From NCBI GenBank assembly GCA_905221605.1, contig CAJNDS010001068.1, positions 291,001 to 355,000 of the forward strand: DNA of 64,000 bases, read 5' to 3'. Below the pieces are notes generated by a model, which did no database searches, was not told the origin of the DNA, and was given only the letters and a program-made list of their open reading frames with translations. Shown here piece by piece: positions 45,001 through 55,189 of this stretch (positions are counted from its first letter, which is position 1; each line of letters begins with the position of its first letter). Source of the stretch: Symbiodinium natans. Taxonomy: Eukaryota; Sar; Dinophyceae; Suessiales; Symbiodiniaceae. The position numbers were made by a program, and so were the translations under genes.

Positions 45001-47856
45001 CTTTCAACGCATCCGCGCCTTTTTAACCCTAGACCCTAAAGACTCAACCCTAAACCTTCACCCCCGGCCTTTTGACAATGCTGAACAGGATCAAGGCTGT
45101 GAGGCCTCAAAGCGCTGCATCCTCCCAAACCCATATGAAGTAGGGTTTATATTTCTTGTACCCCCAAAAGGACACCCAAGGTATACACTCACCAATATTA
45201 AAAAGGAACCTTACATACACTCACCAAAAACAGCCATATAAACCCTGCTTCATATCTGAAACCTGACGTCAAGGAGCCCTACATCCGGTTTACAGAGCAG
45301 AACAGCTTCCCAAACCCTAGCACCGTAGCCCGCAAAGCAGTACACAGCCTTCAAGACTCTCTGTTTTCTTGCGTGCAAAAATTGGCAAATCTTCGCTTCC
45401 GTGAGTGCTTTGCTATGGCCTTCGAGGGACGATTCTGGGGAAGCGCGCAATCCGTGGTTTCAACCTCATAGCCTGCTGGCACACACTAGCACCCCAAACC
45501 CTAAACCCTAAACCCTAGACCCAAAACCCAAAACCCAAAACCCTAAATCCCAAACCCTAAAACCTAAACCCTAAACCCTAAATCCTAAATCCCAAACCCT
45601 AAACCCTGATCCCAAAGTCCTCGGCCACCACCGGATGTTCCATGAGTGACTGGAGGATGGGACAAAGAAACTCTTCGGGGTCTGTCAAGAGCCGGTTGAC
45701 CTCAAATCAAAGCAGGGTTTAGGGTTTAGGGTTTAGGGTTTAGGGTACTTATAACCCAATTATAAGTGTATCTCTCAACCGCTTCTAAGTCCCTTAAGTA
45801 CCCGAATAGGCTTATAATCGGCTTAGAAGTACAGCTATAGTTGGGTTACTAGGTACCCTCAGCCTCCAAGTATACTACCTCGGGGACCACATGAACCCTA
45901 ACATTGGGATCAGATACAGTGACACCCCGTACTACTATGATCCCTACTAAGGCATCTGAGCCGTAAACCCTTTTAGGGTTCATTTGGTCTCCAAGGTATA
46001 CGCTAATATGCTTCAAAAGACTATACGATATGGCTGGGATTCAGCTGGGCTGTAGTGTATGTAGGAGGCAAAGGCAAAAATCCTCAAGCACCTCGTAAAC
46101 CTCGATAGTAATGCCTCCCTTCCTCGCAATAGGGTCTGGTCTACATAGGACTCTTGTGGCTGATCTTGTGGTCAGCTTCTCAAAATAGAATTCGCTCACT
46201 ACATCGTGGGCTTCAAAAACAACCAGTACAGCATTTGTGGCCAATACCTAGTCGAGTAGGGAAATTTCTCCAATAACTCCCCAAAAACACTCAGGAAAAA
46301 GAGCGGATCCTGAAAAGGAAGGAATCTTGCTCCGGATTTGGGCTCTAGGAACCCTGTTCCAAGCACGAAGCGTGTGAGAGTTTGAGCTCTGTGCCACCAG
46401 AATAGAAACAGATAGCTTCTGCGTTCAAGAACCCTCCAAAGATTGCAGAGATCCAACAAGTTCCCTTCAAACCATATTCTCGCTGAACACTAACAAAAGC
46501 GCGCCCCCTTACAAGTTTCAAGGCTTCCCTTTGGGATGTCCCCCCTTATGCTAACAGTTCTTAACAGGGATTATAGTACCCCCCTACTATAATCCCCATG
46601 AAGGACTGTTAGTATAAGGGGGAACACCCTAAACCCTAAACCCTAAACCCTAAACCCTAAACCCTAAACCCTAAACCCTAAACCCTAAACCCTAAACCCT
46701 AAACCCTAAACCCTAAGTTTAGGAAGTGGCGAGGGGCCAGTGACTCCATGCCCTCCTGGTCCGACGTCCTGGGGTCCACGGGGGCACTCGATGCGCTGTC
46801 CTGGCAGACAACTCACGAGCTTCGAAACCAGACGTGAGGAGACACGGTTTAGGGTTTAGGGTTTAGGGTTAAGGGTTAAGGGTTTAGGGCTACTCGAGCG
46901 CTGTAGTTCTGTCGGGAGAGAACTGGGTAAGGGACAGAATGGAGTACAACTGTACTCTATGGTCTGCCCTTGGCTGTTCACAGCGTCACCACAGGCCATA
47001 CGCTCCAGCGTTTCCTGCATATTTAGTTGCACCCGGCTTTTGTTTCTCTACCCGGCTGTAGTCTAAAGTTCTCCGGGGTTTTTCTATTTCCTCCGCTTGC
47101 TGCGGTCACCCACCATGCTCAAGCATTTTCTAGGGGAACTTTCCTTCGCTTTATGAAAGTCTTTCGCAGCTTACAAGAGGGGCGGGGTTAGGGGGAAGCA
47201 GCCCCGGCATTTGAGCACAATGTTCGCCTGACTCTGATGGGATTTCACTGCCATGAGCCCGCACAGCATGCGCGGCTCGCTAAACCTAAAGCCTAAAGCC
47301 TAAACCCCTAAACCCCTAAACCCTGAATAGGGGGTTGGCGGGCCAGAGCATGGAACCAGGATTGCCAGACCGACGAAAAAACAACGCGGGACCCAAGAAG
47401 CAAACCAAAGAAAAACAAAACAGCACCCTGAGCCGCGACTCACAGCCTCAAGTGCTAAAACCTCCCACCCTAAAAGTGCTAAAGCCCTGAGATCCCAAGC
47501 CCCTAAACCTCAAACCCCAAGCCCCTCAACCTTAAAACCTATGTAAACCCTAAACCCTAAACCCTATAAACCCTATAAACCCTATAAACCCTATAAACCC
47601 TATAAACCCTAAACCCTATAAACCCTATAAACCCTATAAACCCTATAAACGCTATAAACCCTATAAACCCTATAAGCCCTATAAACCCTATAAACCCTAT
47701 AAACCCTATAAACCCTATAAACCCTAAACCCTAAACCCTGCACCCGAAACCCTACCCCATAAACCCCCTAAAGGAGTGGTCTCCTGGCTTGCCCCGTCGG
47801 TGCGGCGACGTTTCGCCAGGCCAGCGACCACTTCGTCCGCTGTGAGCTCTAGATAC
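42034..47856 (-). CDS. U-box / helical-repeat / coiled-coil / MATH-like protein (probable E3 ubiquitin ligase)
   Basis: Exons (minus): 47793-47856, 46738-46800, 45620-45700, 44607-44696, 43994-44038, 42034-43704 (stop), phase-consistent throughout. The U-box is split over three exons: DPEEFLCPILQSLMEHPVV, then DGFTYEREAIEEAL..SPKTNTTMGDK, then VIPNQDKKTAI, matching the CPI..MxxPV..GxTYxRxxI..PxT..PN pattern of E2-binding U-boxes. The 1,671 nt last exon encodes an alpha-helical repeat region, a coiled coil (LERRVAEQQDLIEKL) and about 130 C-terminal residues (SPKFLLAAHGITLWIRYYP..) resembling a MATH/TRAF fold. Such a protein would recruit substrates through the C-terminus and transfer ubiquitin through the U-box. 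Donors are GC except one GA (45620/44696 junction). The intron 43705-43993 is a nested mobile element. The exon encoding the true N-terminus is not identified. The U-box call is strong; the MATH call is moderate. Confidence 0.82.
43705..43993 (-). mobile_element. Family C TIR element forming a U-box-gene intron, with nested element and telomeric tract
   Basis: Plus-strand ends CTTGGTAGCCCAGTAACC and GGTATCACTGGGCTACCCAG are inverted. As read on minus, the donor is CAAG|GCTGGGTAGCCC and the acceptor GGGCTACCAAG|AAGG. Removing 289 nt joins NYK to KEK in phase. Inside are a family B element (43731-43845) and a TTTAGGG tract (43914-43977). Confidence 0.85.
43731..43845. mobile_element. Family B element nested in a family C element
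   Basis: Starts CTAGGCTGCCCAGAAACC and ends TACTACTGGGCATCCTAG, flanked on both sides by TATA. Without it, the surrounding C sequence matches the uninterrupted copy at 7146 (CCAT..ATAATAAGGGCAC). This gives a 4 bp target duplication and shows B inserted after C. Confidence 0.85.
44211..44561 (+). CDS. Pro/Ser-rich plus-strand ORF inside a U-box-gene intron
   Basis: A 116-codon ORF (APPALRLTRLDDAIVLEA.., then SPMSPRLAAILKPRSPRTQL..) lies wholly within the intron between U-box exons 44607 and 44038. It runs into a CCCTAAA tract at its 3' end. The reading is protein-like and free of low complexity apart from the tract. It could be a nested gene, a retroposed fragment or chance. No family recognised. 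Confidence 0.3.
   Translation: MLNAPPALRLTRLDDAIVLEATTTSAQCVSEQGSSATPPLVSPKLLRDTAHVTSPMSPRLAAILKPRSPRTQLPPPDESEQKSPDGSLQPRPLPPELPFSNSCKPTEKGRTLNPKP
45128..45256. mobile_element. Family G TIR element
   Basis: ATATGAAGTAGGGTTTATAT at the left and ATATAAACCCTGCTTCATAT at the right, a near-perfect 20 bp TIR. Confidence 0.85.
45742..45885. mobile_element. Family D element beside a telomeric tract
   Basis: ACTTATAACCCAATTATAAG near the left and GGGTTACTAGGTACC, CTCCAAGTA at the right; the left terminus is replaced by TTTAGGG copies (45715-45742). Confidence 0.6.
46538..46626. mobile_element. Family A palindromic element
   Basis: CCCCCTTATGCTAACAGTTC at the left pairs with GGACTGTTAGTATAAGGGGG at the right; nearly the whole 89 bp folds on itself around CCCCC. 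Typical of a foldback MITE. Confidence 0.85.
46627..46717 (-). repeat. Telomeric tract abutting a family A element
   Basis: The GGGGGAACA terminus of the A element at 46538-46626 passes directly into CCCTAAA copies. Confidence 0.94.
46850..47290. other. U-box-gene intron, mostly unique sequence
   Basis: Between exons 47793 and 46800. A minus frame near 47180-47280 (MLCGLMAVKSHQSQANIVL) is open but has no verified splice sites. Confidence 0.5.
47545..47735 (-). repeat. 9-mer variant array CCCTATAAA
   Basis: About 20 copies of the 9-base variant CCCTATAAA with a few 7-mers interspersed. This variant is otherwise seen only as a single copy near 39045. Confidence 0.94.
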
Positions 47857-48569
47857 CTCCAAGGGGGGGGGGGGGTTTAGGGTTTAGGGTTTAGGGTTTA
47901 GGGTTTAGGGTTTAGGGTTTAGGGTTTAGGGTTTAGGGTTTAGGGTTTAGGTTTTAGGGTTTAGGGTTTAGGGTTTAGGGATTTCACAAGGGTTTAGGGT
48001 GTGGGGTTGATAGGTTTGGGAGGGGGTGATAGTTTAGAGTGCAGGGGGTGATAGCTTTGGTTCAGGGGGGGCAGGCACGGTCTACAGTCCAGAAATCGTG
48101 GCTTTGGAGTTTAGGGTTTCGGCGTTTAGGGGTTCTACTCTGGGATCAGGGGTTCTACTCAGGGTTAGGGTTCAAGGTCTTGGGGTGGGGTGATGAGGGT
48201 TCTGGGTGATGTAAGGCTTTGAGGGCTTGGGAGGGTTTCGGATTTTACGCTTAGGTGAGAGGTTTGGAGTTCAAGCTCAGGGTGTAGGGCAGCTAATTGC
48301 GAACAGGCGTAGTGCAGCATCGTAACAACAGTATAGCAGTAGTCTAGCAATCCTAGAATAGTACGTAACAGCCTAGTATAGTTTCTCGGGGTGTCATGAC
48401 GTCTTAGTTGATTTGTTGGCAAGGCAGGTCTTGGGAGTTGAAAGCTGGGATTCATGTTTGAGGGGCCTTGCGTGGAGGGCAGAGGCTGGGAATGGTTTTC
48501 GGCTTAGGGTTTAGGGTTTAGGGTGTTAGGGTTTCAGGGTTTTAGGGTCTACAGGGTTTGGGGTAGCTT

Positions 48570-48701
48570 GCCAGGTTCGACGAAATTAAACAGGCCCAAG
48601 CACAGCGCGATCTTGTCCGTGGGGACGCCATCGCTGCCTTTGGTGCAGGAGGTTTCAGCACTCAATGAAGCAAGGACGCTTTCGGTAACAACCCACTCCA
48701 C
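48570..48701 (-). CDS. Weak exon candidate
   Basis: The minus frame after acceptor CACAAG|GTGG reads VEWVVTESVLASLSAETSC. A 190-codon plus-strand ORF (48523-49095) covers the same DNA but contains a low-complexity Pro/Tyr/Ser section, so strand and coding status are unsettled. Confidence 0.3.
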
Positions 48702-49219
48702 CTTGTGGGGTTCGAGAGGTGCGGGCATCCTTGCGACTACTTTGACAAGTGCCATGGCTGCTATAGCACCTATTGCCATTTCCATTTTCATCTCACTTGC
48801 CATTTCAATTTTGCTACGACTGCTTCTGCAACCACTATGCTACTTCGACTATTACTACAAGCATTCTCGTACACCTACTCCTCCTCCTCCTCCTCCTCTC
48901 CACCACCACCTCTGGTACTATAGCTCTTCTAGTATAGGTTCACGAAGCTCTGACCTAGGCCGCTTAAGGTTAAGGAGTAAAACCACACAGGGACGCTTAA
49001 CTACGAGTGGACATGAAGATGTGAAGGTGGAGGCCACGCGAAATTGTTGCTGGCCGATTCAGAAAACAACGACACTCCAGTGCAACCCATCATAATTACA
49101 ATCTGGCTATAACTCGCGCAGTACTTTGCCCACCTAGGTTTCTAGACCCTGCGGAGAAAGAAACACCTGCCCGAACAAACATGTCATCGAAAATCATCAC
49201 CGAGTCCTACCCAGTCTAC

Positions 49220-49313
49220 CTTTCAGGGCTCTGACAGTCAGGCGGCTCATGCTCCAGATGGCTGCCTGGACCTTGTCATCCAGCCGAGCTGAGGGCTCCC
49301 TTTTGCCAGAGAC
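49220..49313 (-). CDS. Exon candidate (KREPSARLDDKVQAAIW..)
   Basis: A 94 nt block between acceptor CGCCCAG|GTC and GT donor CTGAAAG|GTAGAC, fully open and reading KREPSARLDDKVQAAIWSMS. Its end phase does not fit the next U-box-gene exon (47856), so another exon or another gene is implied. Confidence 0.45.
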
Positions 49314-49491
49314 CTGGGCGGGCTCATGGCGAAAGACCTATTTCCATGGTACTTGCCAGGTGCGAGTAGGAGCGCGCCTTAATCCGACACTCTCTACAGC
49401 ATCGGCGGGTCCCCCACTGCGGCAGCGAATACGTTTGCAGGACACTCGTCCACAGACTAGTGCACAGCGCGTCTACTGGGTACTTATATAA

Positions 49492-49578
49492 GTAGGGTTA
49501 TAAGTGCCCTATAGGGTTCTAAGAAAAGCTTCCATACTGATGACCCTACTTATAGCCTCCCATGAACCTCCAAGTAGG
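49492..49578. mobile_element. Family D element, partial
   Basis: AGGGTTATAAGTGCCC at the left and CCTCCCATGAACCTCCAAGT at the right. Similar partial copies: 30905-30975 and 37735-37785. Confidence 0.6.
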
Positions 49579-50610
49579 GAACCCTAAACCCCAAACCCCA
49601 AACCCTAAACCATAAACCCTAAACTCTCAACCCTAAACCCTAAACACTAAACCCTAAACATCCTAAACCCTAAACCTATCAGCATGGCCATGTGGGCCCA
49701 AAGGGCCCTAGGGGTCTTCAAGCCTTGGTGTCGAGGGTTGAAGCTGGGGACTGAGGTTCCCAGAGCTCTGCTTAGGGTTTCGGGCTTAGGGTTTAGGATT
49801 TAGGGTTTAGGATTAGGATTTAGGGTTTAGAGTTTAGGATTAGGGTTTTGGATTTAGGGTTTAGAGTTTAGGGTTGAGGATTAGGGTTCAAGGATACATC
49901 TGCGCAGCCGTGCAGATTGCTGCATGATGCTGAGATTGCACGTCTTCCCGGCAAGCGGCGAAGCCAAAACCCTGAACCCCTAAAGCCCCAAGCCGACTGC
50001 AGGTGTGTCTATCCTCTAAAAGCAAGTCCACGGCACCGGCTCCGAAGACATGGCGGCGATGCAGACAGGTCTATGAACAGACTGGGCCCCTGAGGCGTAC
50101 GGAAGTAGATTATGCTGCAGGCTATACCAACTCATACCCTCTACTATATACAAAGCACATCTATCATATACTCTACACCAAAAATGCGTATAAAGTGTAT
50201 TCTGGGTAGCTCATGCTAGAAACATACAAGGGTGAAGGGTGCTTACTGTCCAATACCAAGTTGTGTGTCAGGAAGGCGCTGTGCAGCTTCAGTGCTCACC
50301 TCGAGCCCACATGGCCCAGGTTGACCCTTGCACCCTAAACCCTAAACCCTAAACCGTAAAATCTTGCACCCTAAACCCTAAACCCTAAACCCCAAACTCT
50401 GGTCCGCGGGAGGCTTCCCTGTGGATTTGAGGGGTTTTTTGGGGGCTTAGGGGGCGTTAGGGCTTGTGGATTGAGAGTTGCAGGCACTCGGCTTGTCAGT
50501 TGGCCTCGAAACCTCCAATCTATGTCGCTTGTGGGCTGGGAGAATCAGGATTACTCGCCCTAAACCCTAAACCCTAAACCCTAAACCCTAAACCCTAAAC
50601 CCTAATGTGC

Positions 50611-51830
50611 AGCTTTTTGTCCCCGCATGGTCGGAAGGCCCCAAATCATTCTGGAAGCCAGGTCCGGGCGAAATTTCTGATCACGAGCTCAAAGCATTTC
50701 GGGGACAACGCAAGATGGCGGCTTCCAAAGGTAGGGGATCCATTCAAGAGTGTCCTTTTTTTCAGGTGGAATCGAATATGGGGGGGGGGCCCTTTTATGA
50801 CTAGAAAAGGGCTTTAGGGGGGGTGGGGGGGGGAATTATAGTAGACCCCGTATAGGGACCATAGGCATAGTACAATGACCCCTATTGAAAATGTAGTTGA
50901 ACATAGGGCGACCCCAGTCTTTTGTTTGGAAGTTCCCACATTCTTGGAGCGGGCAGACCTCCACGCGGCCCTTGCCAGTGCTTGACACCCCTGAGCCGCT
51001 GCCATGAAAGCACCTCCTGCTCCATCCCTGCATCCCTGCCCAACAATTTTCAAGCAGCGGTTCCCTAAACCCTAAACCCCAAACCCCAAACCCTAAACCC
51101 TAAACCCTAAAACCCCAGAACCGTAGAACCCCAGAGCTTAGGAAGTCTAGGGCTTCTTGCATCCTGAGTTCTTGACGGTAACTTGGAAAGAGAAAATCCC
51201 TCGCAGAAGTGTGCCCTCGCACTCGCACGGGTGGCGCCGGTCGACTGTAAACTTACGACAACTCTCGGGCCCTACTCGCCAGACATCGGCACGTGGCCCA
51301 CGGCAGCCAGGGGATGCTGGATGGTTTCTGGTTCTGGCCTGTGAGGGTTTAGGGTTTAGGGCTTAGGGTTTAGGGTTTAGGGTTTGGGGTTTAGGGTTTT
51401 GTTGACTGTAACCTGGGGTCAGACACAGCTTCTGAGGATTTCTTGGTAAGTGCTCTTGGTGAAGATCCCGTGTTGGAGTGACAACGCGTGGCAGTACGAG
51501 GTTTTGCATGCAGCTTCTCTGCTTTGTGGAGGCTTCGAGGTCGCGGGCCCGTGGCTTCACAGCCGTGCCATTCTGGCTAAACTACAGCAGTCCCCCTTGG
51601 GACGACTCGGAACAACAAAAGATGTGGACCCTAAACCCTAAACCCTAAACCCTAAACCCTAAACCCCAAACCCTAAACCCTAAACCCTAAACCTGCGCCA
51701 GGCAAAGGATAACACACGTGTGGTTCCAGGGCGCCAGGCTTCATGCAGGGGCCCATTAAAGTCTCGGAAGTCACGGCGACGCGCTTTACATTGCTCAATG
51801 GCTGCTTTTTTAAGCAGAGAGCCACGGTTT
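50611..51830. CDS. Exon-like blocks of unresolved strand
   Basis: Blocks at 50611-50730, 50930-51055, 51508-51630 and 51757-51827 are GC-rich, lie between telomeric tracts and are open on at least one strand. The first reads VPAWSEGPKSFWKPGPGE on the plus strand between GTGCAG and AAAG|GTAGGG. The last reads GPIKVSEVTATRFTLLNGC (plus) or VAVTSETLMGPCMKPGA (minus). The second is better on minus (GAFMAAAQGCQALARAAW). They lie just downstream of the CLC stop codon, where the next minus-strand gene would begin, but I could not join them in phase. Confidence 0.3.
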
Positions 51831-51868
51831 AGGGTTTAGGGTTGAGGGTTTAGGGTTTAGGATGGGCA

Positions 51869-54800
51869 TCATGCGCTTTCCTCGTCTTCAGAGTCGTCGG
51901 CATCACTGGAGTAGACATCCCACCTGAGCTCGTTGGGGCCCGGAAGCCCCCCAAGGCCGAAAACCCTGAACTCCTGAACCCCTGAACCCCCGAACCCTCT
52001 GAACCCCCTGAACCCCCCGAACCCTAAACCCTAAAGCCTTCACCTGCCCCCAAAAACCCTCTGAGGGGCCCCTACCCCTAAACCCTAAACCCTAAACCCT
52101 AAACCCTAAACCCTGAGTCCAAGCCGCTTCTTCTCGTGAAGGTGCTCAAGCAGGAGGTCCTCCGGCTCGTGAGCCGGAGCTTGGTAGCCCAGGAGCCCTA
52201 TTTTAATGAGGGCACCCTTGTTAGGGTTTAGGGTTTAGGGTTTAGGGTTTAGGGTTTAGGGTTTAGGGTTTAGGGTTTAGGGTTTAGGGTTACTCGAATA
52301 ATAAGGCAGCCCAGAGCCTGGATATGAGCCTTTTCAAAGCTTTTGGAAACAAGTCTCAGAGGTTTAGGGATTAGGGTTGCTGGGTTTGTAGGGTCTTTTG
52401 AACATACAAGTACCATGGATGTTCATAAGGTTTGGCTATGCATGTCCTGGGAGGTGAACATACTGGTACCATGGATGTTATTAAGGTTTGGCACTCGAGC
52501 ATCATGTCGAGAAACTTCACCTTTGCAAGGATGCAAGCACCTGAAACTACCCTAAACCCTAAACCCTAAACCCTAAACCCTAAACCCTAAACCCTAAACC
52601 CTAAACCCTAAACCCCATGTTTTTTGTTACCTTATATACCTGCCTGCTTCCTTAAAGGACCATGGGCTTTCTGCTTGAACCCGGCTTGGAGGTTCACAGG
52701 TGCCCATTTTTACAAGCAGGGTTGTGATAAGTCCGGCAGCTGGAGCTCTAACCGTGTATTTTGGGGGAATTTCTACGTCGATGCGTCTATGCGTCGATTT
52801 TTGTAGCCTAGGCTGCCCAGTAACCTAGGCTTAAAAAGGGTGCCCCTTTTTTGCTTAAAGGGGTTTATAAGGGAACCTGAACCCCCTCAAAAGGGAATAA
52901 GGATACTACTGGGCATCCTAGTAGCTGTGCACAAGTACTACCCCCCCTAAACCCTAACCCTAAACCCTAAACCCTAAACCCTAAACCCTAAACCCTAAAC
53001 CGCAAAACCCCGTCCTTGCGGGTTATCATGCCCCTGATTCTGCTCTGCTCGTCGAGGACAGGCAAGTGTCGAAGCCTGCAGCCAAAGGTTTGGGGTTTAG
53101 GGTTTTGGGTTTGGGGTTTGGGGTTTAGGGTCTAGGGTCTAGGGTTTAGGGTGTTTTCGGCTTGGCGACTGATACCCTGACCCTAAGACCACCTTGCTCT
53201 GCCCACTCCACTTGCTTTAGTTGCTTTGTTCTGTGCATCCCCTAACACTTCCCGACTTCGCCAAAGATGACACTGCGCGCACACACACACCTGAAAAGCG
53301 TCTCATGGCTTGCGATGTCTTGGATCTTGTTATTCAGAAAGTCTTCGCAAGGCCCGATCAAGCGCAAAGGGCCCTTATGAATGTTTCATCGACATGTAGT
53401 TCCGGGTATCCAGAGAGCTACACAATCACAGCCATGTCTCTGGATCACAGCTTCTCCCACTGTGCGAGGCTTAACGATTGGTCATGTCTGCATCTTCGAA
53501 AAGGCAAGGTGTGGCTGTGGGGGTTGGTTTCGTGCCTTTATTTTTCGTGATAAGAGCCGCTGGGCATATTGTTTTCAGTACTCCTCCTTTCTTCGCGAGT
53601 TGAGCCGCATGTGCAGGAGCTTCATCTGCAAGTCGAAGGCCCTCTAACCGGCGGGGCCTGTAGGAAACCTCTGCAAGACCTAGCCAAGTTCATGCCCACA
53701 AACTTGCAAAACAGGGGCCCTGCAGCGAAACTTAAACCCTAAACCCTAAACCCTAAATCCTAAACTCCTAAACCTGAACTGAGGCAAGTCGCCCGATGGA
53801 GCGGAAGATCGCGAAACATCTCAGGACCGACGCCTCTTTTGCATTCGAATTCGGGTTTAGGGTGAAGGGTGAAGGGTTAAGGGTTTAGGGCTTAGGGCTT
53901 AGGAATGGGGGGTGAGGGGGGGACAGCTCTGAGGGCTGGTTTAGGTTTAAGGGCGTGCTTGGAGGTGCATGGGTACATATAAGTAGGGATATGAGTAGTG
54001 TAACTAGAGTTATAACATATAAGTAGGGTTATGAGTAGGGTAACTAAAAGTCATAACCTTAATTTGGGCTACTCATAACCGCAATTATAAGTACCCTTGA
54101 ACCCCGAAGTACGGTCTCTTGCTTACAACCTGCTTTACAGAATCAGCTGAAGGAACTACTAAGCCATACAGAAAAAAACACGACGGTTTATTCCAGAGTT
54201 TGAGTCCTCCTGATGCAGGTCCTAGTCCTCTGCACAGCACCTCTTGGTACCGGCAAGTTGTCAGCAGATTACGGGAGCCTCGCCTGTGCCAAGCGCAAAG
54301 ACGAACGAACAGACACTACCAATAACATTCACAGCAAAAACGATGAAGAAAATCAACCCGGCTCCAAACTCTCATACCTCCAACCCCAATTCTCCCCCCC
54401 CCAAAGACCTTGTGGGGCACCGTGTAGGCCGCACGGTTCATGTAAGGAATGAGGTTGACCTGTTCGTCGCACGCTGAGGGTTCGGAACCATTCCCCCTTG
54501 AACAATGCACCACCCTGCCGACAGAGCCCGAATCAGGTTAGAAGCTTTGTCTTGTGTTATACGTGCAGAGGCTCGGGGAAGCCCCCAATCAGTCTCGGAT
54601 TCTTGCAGTTCCTGTTTACCCGAAGCGCTGCGCGCGAGCGACAGCTTGTGCTTGGGACTGCACCGAAACGACTACTGCGGAAAGCCTTGGGCGTCTGAGT
54701 CCAACTCCTTCCTCTTGATCCCCAGCACAACACCCCTGGAGTAGCTTCAGAGCTGAGGATCTCACCTGCTTGTCCAAGTCTTCCTCAGAGATCTGCTCCA

Positions 54801-55025
54801 GAATCCTTCACAGCTTGTTTAGGGCTTAGGGCTTAGGGTTTAGGGTTTAGTGTTTTGGATTCAGGGTTTAGGGTTTAGTGTTGAGGAGAGGGAGCTGCAA
54901 TGGAAATCGGCCTCAATTTGATGACCCAATCGTGCACAGGGCGCTCTGAAACAGGCTACGGCTTAGAGCTTAAGCTCACCTTAGCTTTTCATCTTCCGGA
55001 CGATCCAAAAGCCACGGCAAGACAG
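51869..55025 (-). CDS. CLC-family chloride channel/transporter, C-terminal CBS region (partial)
   Basis: Exons (minus): about 54980-55025, 54766-54805, 54409-54459, 53793-53833, 53001-53075, 52318-52354, 52125-52165, 51869-51965 (stop). Joined reading: ..LPWLLDRPEDEKLR / ILEQISEEDLDKQ / VNLIPYMNRAAYTVPHK / ASVLRCFAIFRSIG / LRHLPVLDEQSRIRGMITRKD.., then a charged tail ending SSDADDSEDEESA. The FRSIGLRHLPVLDE...GMITRKD run is the hallmark of the second CBS domain of CLC proteins (typically GLRHLPVVD..GIITRKDL). The junction inside it (GC donor at 53793, acceptor before 53075) restores the motif exactly. CLC proteins are dimeric chloride channels or Cl-/H+ exchangers; CBS domains regulate gating. 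The transmembrane exons were not found and should lie upstream (above 55 kb), where little is recognisable. Tail exons after ITRKD are less certain. The intron between 52318 and 52165 is a family C element. Confidence 0.8.
52166..52317 (-). mobile_element. Family C element forming a CLC-gene intron, filled by telomeric repeat
   Basis: Minus-strand donor ATCCAG|GCTCTGGGCTGCC; right end CTGGGCTACCAAG near 52180. The middle is almost wholly TTTAGGG (52223-52310). The acceptor may be at the TIR or 15 nt further in (CACGAG|CCGG), which keeps the frame open. Confidence 0.68.
52395..52500. repeat. Direct repeat, about 65 bp units
   Basis: GAACATACAAGTACCATGGATGTT and GAACATACTGGTACCATGGATG with GGTTTGGC after each. 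No coding frame is supported. Confidence 0.75.
52806..52922. mobile_element. Family B element
   Basis: CCTAGGCTGCCCAGTAACC at the left and TACTACTGGGCATCCTAG at the right, flanked by TAG. Internal GGGTGCCCC and AAGGGGTTTATAAGGGAACC are shared with 43731 and 29085. Confidence 0.82.
53221..53650 (+). other. Long plus-strand open stretch in a CLC-gene intron
   Basis: Two overlapping plus-strand ORFs (109 and 88 codons) cover this telomere-free stretch, e.g. KRLMACDVLDLVIQKVFAR. It lies between CLC exons 53793 and 53075. No family recognised. Could be intronic sequence or a retroposed fragment. Confidence 0.25.
53955..54112. mobile_element. Family D element with direct repeat
   Basis: GCTTGGAGGTGCATGGGTAC at the left, GTACCCTTGAACCCCGAAGT at the right. 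ACATATAAGTAGGG(T/A)TATGAGTA occurs twice inside. It lies in a CLC-gene intron. Confidence 0.7.
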
Positions 55026-55189
55026 CACTGAATCTTAAGCTCAACATCAAGCTTCCCCAAACCCACGCCTTCAACAAAAACCTACAATCCAGAGGCTACA
55101 CTGAGTGATGTGGGGGCCATGTATGGGAAACCCTAAACCCTAAACCCTAAACCCTAAACCCTAAACCCTAAACCCTAAACCCTAAACCC

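Noticed and set aside
47545-47735. The regularly spaced repeats as a CRISPR array.
   Set aside because: Units are contiguous 7-9-mers without unique spacers, in eukaryotic DNA.
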